A stretch of DNA of 64,000 bases, taken from the NCBI GenBank assembly GCA_965202905.1, contig OZ241868.1, positions 62,001 through 126,000 of the forward strand, read 5' to 3'. Below, in pieces: positions 59,528 to 64,000 of the stretch (position 1 is the stretch's first letter; each line of letters begins with the position of its first letter). The translations under genes were made by a program, and so were the position numbers. The notes beneath the pieces were generated by a model. It had not been told where the DNA came from. It saw only the letters and a program-made list of their open reading frames with translations, and searched no databases. This stretch comes from CAYFYS01 sp965202905. Lineage in GTDB: Bacteria; Pseudomonadota; Alphaproteobacteria; MPNO01.

Positions 59528-61180
59528 ATGGCTGGATCCGATGGCGGACGGACCGACCCCTACGCGGTCGGGCTGGATCGGAATTCCGCCAACTACGCGG
59601 TCCTGACGCCGCTCAGCTTCCTCGCGCGCACCGCATCGGTCTTTCCCGACCGGATTGCGGTCATCCACGGCGAGGTCCGCAGGACCTGGCGCGAGACCGA
59701 GCGGCGCTGCCGCGCGCTGGCCGGCGCGCTGGCGCGGCGCGGTATCGGCAAGGGCGACACCGTGGCGGTCTTCGCGCCCAACGTTCCTGCGATCTTCGAG
59801 TCCCATTTCGGCGTGCCGATGACCGGCGCGGTGCTGAACGCCATCAACATCCGGCTCGACGCCGAGACCGCGGGCTTCATTCTCGACCACGGCGAGGCCA
59901 AGGTCCTGATCGCCGACCGCGAGTTCTCCGCGGTGGTCGGCGCCGCGCTGGAGCGGGTCCGGACGCGGCCATTCGTCATCGACATCGACGATCCCCTGGC
60001 CGAAAGCGGGGAGCCGATCGGCGACATCGACTACGAGGCCTTCGTGGAGGGCGGCGATCCCGACTTCGCGTGGCGTCCGCCGGCCGATGAATGGGACGCG
60101 ATCGCGCTCAACTACACCTCGGGGACGACCGGCAATCCCAAGGGCGTGGTCTACCATCACCGCGGCGCCTATCTGAACGCGCTGGGGAACCAGCTTGCCC
60201 AGGCGATTCCGCCGCACCCGGTCTATCTGTGGACGCTGCCGATGTTTCACTGCAACGGCTGGTGCTTTCCCTGGACGATCACCGCGCTCGCCGGCGTCCA
60301 TGTCTGCCTGCGCCGGGTCGAGCCGGGCGCGATCTACGAGGCGATCGCGGATCACGGCGCGACCCATTTCTGCGGCGCCCCGATCGTGCTCAACATGCTG
60401 GCCAACGCCGCCGAGGCCGAGCGGCGTCCGCTCGCCCGGAAGGTCGAGGTCATGACGGCCGGCGCGCCGCCCCCGCCCGCGGTGATCGAGGCCGTGGAAG
60501 CGGCCGGCTTCCACGTCACCCATGTCTACGGGCTGACCGAGACCTATGGCCCCGATGTCGTCTGCGCCTGGCGTACGGACTGGGACGCGCGGCCGGTCGC
60601 CGACCGCGCGGGCCTCAAATCGCGCCAAGGCGTCGCGTACCCGGTGCAGGAGGCGGTCATGGTGGCCGACCCGCAGACCCTGGAGCCCGCGCCGCGCGAC
60701 GGCGAGACGATGGGCGAGGTCTTCCACCGGGGCAACATCGTCATGAAGGGCTATCTGAAGAACCCCGAGGCTACCCGCGAGGCCTTCGCCGGCGGATGGT
60801 TCCATTCCGGCGATCTGGGCGTTTGGCATCCCGACGGCTATATCGAACTGAAAGACCGCTCCAAGGACATCATCATCTCCGGCGGGGAGAACATCTCCTC
60901 GATCGAGATCGAGAGCGTGCTCTACCGCCATCCCGCCGTGCTGGAGGCCGCGGTCACCGCGCGGCCGGACGAGAAGTGGGGCGAGACGCCGTGCGCGTTC
61001 GTCGCCCTGCGCGAGGGCGCCGAGGCCGACGAGGCCGGCGTCATCGCTTTCTGCCGGGACAATATGGCCCATTTCAAGGCGCCCAAGACGGTCGTCTTCG
61101 GCGCGCTGCCCAAGACCTCGACCGGCAAGGTCCAGAAATTCATCCTGCGCGAGCGGGCGCGTTCGCTGGATCCGGCCTGA
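59528..61180 (+). CDS. Acyl-CoA ligase, DmdB/medium-chain type
   Basis: 550 residues. ANL motifs: ALNYTSGTTGNPKGVVYHHR, TLPMFHCNGWCFPWTITALA, HVYGLTETYGPDVVCAWRTD, GWFHSGDLGVWHPDGYIELK, and SKDIIISGGENISSIEIESV with LPKTSTGKVQKFILRERAR at the end. The MFHCNGWCFPW signature is shared with 3-methylmercaptopropionyl-CoA ligases (DmdB) and related medium-chain acyl-CoA synthetases. AAGGAG is 7 bases before ATG 59528. Its stop overlaps the start of the PaaK-like gene (TGATG), so both act together. Confidence 0.93.
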   Translation: MAGSDGGRTDPYAVGLDRNSANYAVLTPLSFLARTASVFPDRIAVIHGEVRRTWRETERRCRALAGALARRGIGKGDTVAVFAPNVPAIFESHFGVPMTGAVLNAINIRLDAETAGFILDHGEAKVLIADREFSAVVGAALERVRTRPFVIDIDDPLAESGEPIGDIDYEAFVEGGDPDFAWRPPADEWDAIALNYTSGTTGNPKGVVYHHRGAYLNALGNQLAQAIPPHPVYLWTLPMFHCNGWCFPWTITALAGVHVCLRRVEPGAIYEAIADHGATHFCGAPIVLNMLANAAEAERRPLARKVEVMTAGAPPPPAVIEAVEAAGFHVTHVYGLTETYGPDVVCAWRTDWDARPVADRAGLKSRQGVAYPVQEAVMVADPQTLEPAPRDGETMGEVFHRGNIVMKGYLKNPEATREAFAGGWFHSGDLGVWHPDGYIELKDRSKDIIISGGENISSIEIESVLYRHPAVLEAAVTARPDEKWGETPCAFVALREGAEADEAGVIAFCRDNMAHFKAPKTVVFGALPKTSTGKVQKFILRERARSLDPA

Positions 61181-62484
61181 TGGCGCTGAGCGGCCTGCCG
61201 TTTCCGACCACGCGCGCGGAAGCCGTCCGCCGCAACGGCGAACGCAAGCGGCTTGCGGTCGAGCGCGCGCGGCGATCGGCCTTCTTCAAGGGGCGGCTCG
61301 ATCACATCGATCTCGACCGCATCGACCGGCCCGAGGAGTGGCGCAAGATCCCGCTGATGACCAAGGACGAGCTGCGGGCGCTCGAGCCGGCGCGTTTCCA
61401 CCAGGATTTCTGCATCGGCCCGCGCTCCGCCGCGATCGAGTATTGGCGCTCGGGCGGCGCGACCGGCCGGCCGTTGTTCTATCCTCGCTCGGTCGAGGAC
61501 ATGCATTACGCGCTTGAGGGCTTCCGGCGGTTGCTTCTTGCCGCCGGGCTCGGCCCGGACGACTTGATGCACGTTTCCTTCCCGCTGGGAATTCATCCCG
61601 TCGGCATGCTCTATGCGCGGGCGGCAAACGACCTCGGCATCGGTGCGGTCACCTGCGGCGCGGGCAGCAACACGCCCTCCGCTTTGCAGATCGAGTTGAT
61701 CCAGACGCTCAGGCCCAGCGTGGTGGCCGGCATGGCGAGCTACCTGCTGCAACTCGGCCAGCACGCCGAGCGGGCGGGGATCGATCTCGCCGCGAGCACG
61801 GTCACCAGGCTCCTGACCGCGGCCGAGCCGGTCTCGCCCGACAAGCGGGCGCGGCTGGAGCGGAGCTGGGGCGCAAAGATGTTCGACCAGTTCGGTTGCA
61901 CCGAGGGCACCGCCATGGCGAGCGAATCCGAATGCCACGACGGGCTGCATATCTGGACCGACATGTGCGAGATCGAGGTGGTCGACGAGATCACCCACCA
62001 GCCGGTGTCCGAAGGCGAAATGGGCCTGCTGGTCTTCACCCCGCTGTGGAACAACACCGTCACGCCGTTCCTGCGTTGGGAGTCCGGCGATTACGTCCGC
62101 TACGTCGATCGCGGCCGGACCGAAGGCCGGTTCTCGGTCTTCCCGATGATCCGGCACGCCGCGCGCACCGCTGGTTTCTTCAAGGTGCGCGGGATCAATA
62201 TCAACCAGGCCGACATGGAGGATTTCCTCTATCGGCAGGACGGCGTAAGCGACTTCAAGGTCGAGGCGGTCGAGACCGGGACGCTGGACTCGCTCGTCGT
62301 CTCGATCGAGCTCGCCGCGGGCCGGGACGCCGAGCCTGCGCGCGCCGCCCTGTCGGATGCGATCAAGCGCATTTTCGAGCTGACTCCCGAGGTCAGGGTC
62401 ATCGAGTCCGGAACCCTGGAGCGCGAGCTCGCCGGGCAGATCAAGCAGAACCGCTTCATCGACCGGCGGGGAACGCCGGGCTGA
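61180..62484 (+). CDS. PaaK-like aryl/acyl-CoA ligase
   Basis: 434 residues. A compact ANL enzyme resembling phenylacetate-CoA ligase: IEYWRSGGATGRPLFYPRSV (P-loop), SALQIELIQTLRPSVVAGMA, KMFDQFGCTEGTAMASESEC (adenine-binding), then FFKVRGININQADMEDFLYR and the end ELAGQIKQNRFIDRRG. It should activate an aromatic or short-chain acid. Two coupled CoA ligases followed by a convergent gentisate dioxygenase suggest use of aromatic acids. ATG 61180 overlaps the preceding TGA. Confidence 0.9.
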   Translation: MALSGLPFPTTRAEAVRRNGERKRLAVERARRSAFFKGRLDHIDLDRIDRPEEWRKIPLMTKDELRALEPARFHQDFCIGPRSAAIEYWRSGGATGRPLFYPRSVEDMHYALEGFRRLLLAAGLGPDDLMHVSFPLGIHPVGMLYARAANDLGIGAVTCGAGSNTPSALQIELIQTLRPSVVAGMASYLLQLGQHAERAGIDLAASTVTRLLTAAEPVSPDKRARLERSWGAKMFDQFGCTEGTAMASESECHDGLHIWTDMCEIEVVDEITHQPVSEGEMGLLVFTPLWNNTVTPFLRWESGDYVRYVDRGRTEGRFSVFPMIRHAARTAGFFKVRGININQADMEDFLYRQDGVSDFKVEAVETGTLDSLVVSIELAAGRDAEPARAALSDAIKRIFELTPEVRVIESGTLERELAGQIKQNRFIDRRGTPG

Positions 62485-62502
62485 GCCGCGGCCCGGCGCG
62501 CG

Positions 62503-63465
62503 CTATTCGATTTCCTGTCGGTAGTATCTGGCGAACCGCATCAGCGGCTCGTCGGTCATCCGGAAGACCACGGAGTCCTCGTGGGCCGCGTGCTCGATCC
62601 ACTGCCACATCGGCGCCGAGAAGCTGTCGCCGCGCGACCATTCGATCGGCTCGCCCCCGACGGTGGTCGCGCCGCTGCCCTGCATGACGCAGAAGACCGC
62701 GTTGGTGGTCGAGCGCGCGCGGCGGGTCGGGCTGCCGGACTCGAAGCGATGGACGGAAAGGCCCATCGTCGGCATGTCGGGCGCCGCCAGGGTGACCGCC
62801 GCGCCGTGGATCTCGTCGGGATCGGGCCTCGCCTCATCGAGCGCGCGGCAGATCGCCTCCCAGGAAAAGCGCAGCGGCGAATCTTCGGTGACCGTATCGA
62901 CGTGCTCGAACCCGTCGGGATGGTCCTCCACGAACATCGGCTCCAGGAGATGGACCAACGGCACGTCCAGCCCGTCGAACCAATAGGCCGGCATGTCCCC
63001 GTCATGGCCGTGGCCGTGCCACTGCCAGCCCGGCGTGAGCACGACATCGCCGGTTTCCATCGGCGTCTTGACGCCGTTGACGGTGGAGTAGGCTCCCTCG
63101 GCCTCGATGATCACCCGCAGCGCGTGGGGCGCATGCCGGTGCGAGCGCGCGGTCTCGCCCGGCAGGATCATCTGATAGGCCGAGACCAGGCTGCGGGTGG
63201 TGGCGATGTCGTTGCCGTCGACCGGCGCGCGCATGACGAGGTTGCGGCGCTCGGCGAGTTCGGTGTTGATCAGCCGGCCGGCGGCGTCGAGCGCGGCCCG
63301 GCATTCGGCATAGCGCCAGTGCGCCGGCTCGAAGGCGCTCTCGGGCTCGCGCCAAAGAATAGGCTTGTCCCGGTCGATCCAGCCGGGCGTCATCTCCATG
63401 CCGCCCAGCACCGCATAGAGGTCTTCGAGAGAGCCGATTTGGTCGATCTGCGCCATATCGGGCAT
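62503..63465 (-). CDS. Gentisate 1,2-dioxygenase-like bicupin
   Basis: 320 residues starting MPDMAQIDQIGSLEDLYAVL. The first cupin has the metal site in ARSHRHAPHALRVIIEAEGA and GWQWHGHGHDGD; the second cupin runs through SVHRFESGSPTRRARSTTNA and FSAPMWQWIEHAAHEDSVVF, with weaker metal residues. WHGHGHDG and the overall length fit gentisate or salicylate 1,2-dioxygenases, Fe(II) enzymes that cleave the ring between carboxyl and hydroxyl. GGAGG is 8 bases before ATG 63465. Convergent with the PaaK-like gene. Confidence 0.92.
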   Translation of the reverse strand: MPDMAQIDQIGSLEDLYAVLGGMEMTPGWIDRDKPILWREPESAFEPAHWRYAECRAALDAAGRLINTELAERRNLVMRAPVDGNDIATTRSLVSAYQMILPGETARSHRHAPHALRVIIEAEGAYSTVNGVKTPMETGDVVLTPGWQWHGHGHDGDMPAYWFDGLDVPLVHLLEPMFVEDHPDGFEHVDTVTEDSPLRFSWEAICRALDEARPDPDEIHGAAVTLAAPDMPTMGLSVHRFESGSPTRRARSTTNAVFCVMQGSGATTVGGEPIEWSRGDSFSAPMWQWIEHAAHEDSVVFRMTDEPLMRFARYYRQEIE

Positions 63466-63595
63466 GGATCCATCCTCCCCAGGTTTGCAGACGCTGCGCA
63501 ACATTATATGCCCGCCCGGTCCGTGTGGGCAGCCCCCTCCCCGGTCCGTGTGGGCGCCCTCCTCGGGCCGGCGTGGCCAGCGTGGCGCGGGAATT

Positions 63596-63669
63596 TGGAG
63601 GCCCGGGCCGGATTCGAACCGGCGTACACGGATTTGCAGTCCGCTGGATAGCCACTCTCCCACCGGGCC
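63596..63669 (-). tRNA. tRNA-Cys (anticodon GCA)
   Basis: 74 bases with encoded CCA. Minus strand: acceptor GGCCCGG pairs with CCGGGCC, anticodon loop CTGCAAA gives GCA, and the T arm is CCGGTTCGAATCCGG. All arms are normal. It lies 130 bases upstream of the gentisate dioxygenase gene on the same strand. Confidence 0.95.
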
Positions 63670-63675
63670 TCGGCA

Positions 63676-63953
63676 AAACACTGCCGGGGAGCGGTCTTTT
63701 ACGCCATAATCGCAGGCGGCGGAACGTCCTTACCGAGCGGTTGACAAAACCCGATCCAAACGGCGCGCGCCAAAGCGCTCGCAGGCGCGACGCTGTGGTG
63801 CGCCGTTATCGGGTGCGCCGTTGTAAAGTCGCGGCGGAACTTGTAAAGCTCCGTGGCGAACCCAATGTCCGGGTCGGGTTGCGCCGCGCCGCGCCTCAGG
63901 CAATCGAGCGCCTCGGGCCATCGGTACGACCGCGCCCGATCGAAGAGGAGCCG
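63676..63953 (+). promoter_or_regulatory. Upstream region of the isoaspartyl methyltransferase gene
   Basis: 278 bases with no recognised gene. TTGACA at 63741-63746 would be a good -35 box, but no clear -10 box follows at 17 bases. GTGCGCCGTT occurs twice (63797-63806 and 63813-63822). GAAGAGGAG at 63941-63949 is the ribosome site of the next gene. Confidence 0.4.
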
Positions 63954-64000
63954 ATGGCCGACTTCGCCGCCGCGCGGCAGCACATGGTCGACAGCCAGAT
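63954..64000 (+). CDS. Protein-L-isoaspartate O-methyltransferase, N-terminal start
   Basis: Only 15 codons are in the window: MADFAAARQHMVDSQ. The AAARxxMVDSQ start is highly characteristic of alphaproteobacterial protein-L-isoaspartate methyltransferases, which repair damaged aspartyl residues using SAM. GAGGAG lies 4 bases before the ATG. The gene continues off the right edge; in many alphaproteobacteria a tolC gene follows it. Confidence 0.75.
   Translation, partial: MADFAAARQHMVDSQ

Noticed and set aside
63699..63983. A 94-residue minus-strand ORF ahead of the isoaspartyl methyltransferase gene
   Set aside because: It overlaps the ribosome site and start of the oppositely oriented methyltransferase gene and has no ribosome site or recognisable motif of its own.

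Overview
The window is high-GC DNA (roughly two-thirds G+C by eye) that reads like an alphaproteobacterium. The evidence is a CspA-type cold-shock gene beside a small MGRKPNYG basic protein, an isoaspartyl methyltransferase start at the right edge, and many CoA ligases, LLM flavin oxidoreductases and metal-dependent hydrolases. A selenocysteine tRNA and a cysteine tRNA lie on the minus strand at the right. Several decayed genes and many 11-19 bp tandem duplications suggest a genome under erosion, as in a host-associated lineage. That last point is inference.

Layout. 1-6.4 kb: cold-shock tail, small basic protein, a decayed stretch with a 13-bp x 8 repeat, a carboxymuconolactone decarboxylase-like protein, a quinone-reductase-like enzyme, a Rieske oxygenase translationally coupled to a glutamine synthetase-like ligase, and an IS5-type remnant. 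6.6-8.6 kb: an ATPase coupled to a small nuclease-like protein, a possible defence pair. 8.9-10.6 kb: a ThDP enzyme. 10.7-13.3 kb: a HEPN-like gene, phage tail debris and pieces of VOC and TauD genes. 13.4-25.2 kb: catabolic and detoxification genes (two LLM oxidoreductases, a broken amidohydrolase, an ABC-2 exporter, dienelactone hydrolase, IPNS-like oxygenase, VOC dioxygenase, acyl-CoA ligase, two alpha/beta hydrolases). 25.5-27.9 kb: a frameshifted Cys-repeat cytochrome P460 gene, a clear terminator and an acyl-CoA dehydrogenase.

28.0-51.7 kb is the highlight: a complete RiPP locus built on nitrile-hydratase-like leader peptides (NHLP). On the minus strand are an HlyD-like adaptor, a C39 peptidase/ABC transporter and a second NHLM ABC transporter. 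On the plus strand are a fused ThiF-like/YcaO cyclodehydratase, a PoyD-like radical SAM epimerase, a SagB-type azoline oxidase and a LanM-type dehydratase with a degenerate cyclase half. These are followed by seven leader-family genes plus one truncated relic, then a TolC-like outer-membrane protein. Four precursors end in a 38-residue Ser/Ala/Gly-rich core with a central hydrophobic-Pro pair, two share a shorter Cys-containing core, and one is a leader with no core. A 2OG-type oxygenase, a PhyH-family oxygenase, an Asp/Asn beta-hydroxylase-like protein, a phosphotransferase and an NlpC/P60 protein are interspersed. Together they predict a peptide that is epimerised, dehydrated, heterocyclised and possibly hydroxylated, then cut after Gly-Gly and exported through a tripartite channel.

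51.9-63.5 kb: a feruloyl-CoA synthase-like ligase, a molybdopterin oxidoreductase, a P450, an amidohydrolase, tRNA-Sec, a small lipoprotein, two more CoA ligases and a gentisate dioxygenase-like bicupin, which looks like aromatic acid catabolism. A dispersed repeat of about 125 bp occurs in inverted orientation at 23.0 and 53.8 kb. The window ends with tRNA-Cys and the first codons of a pcm-like gene.
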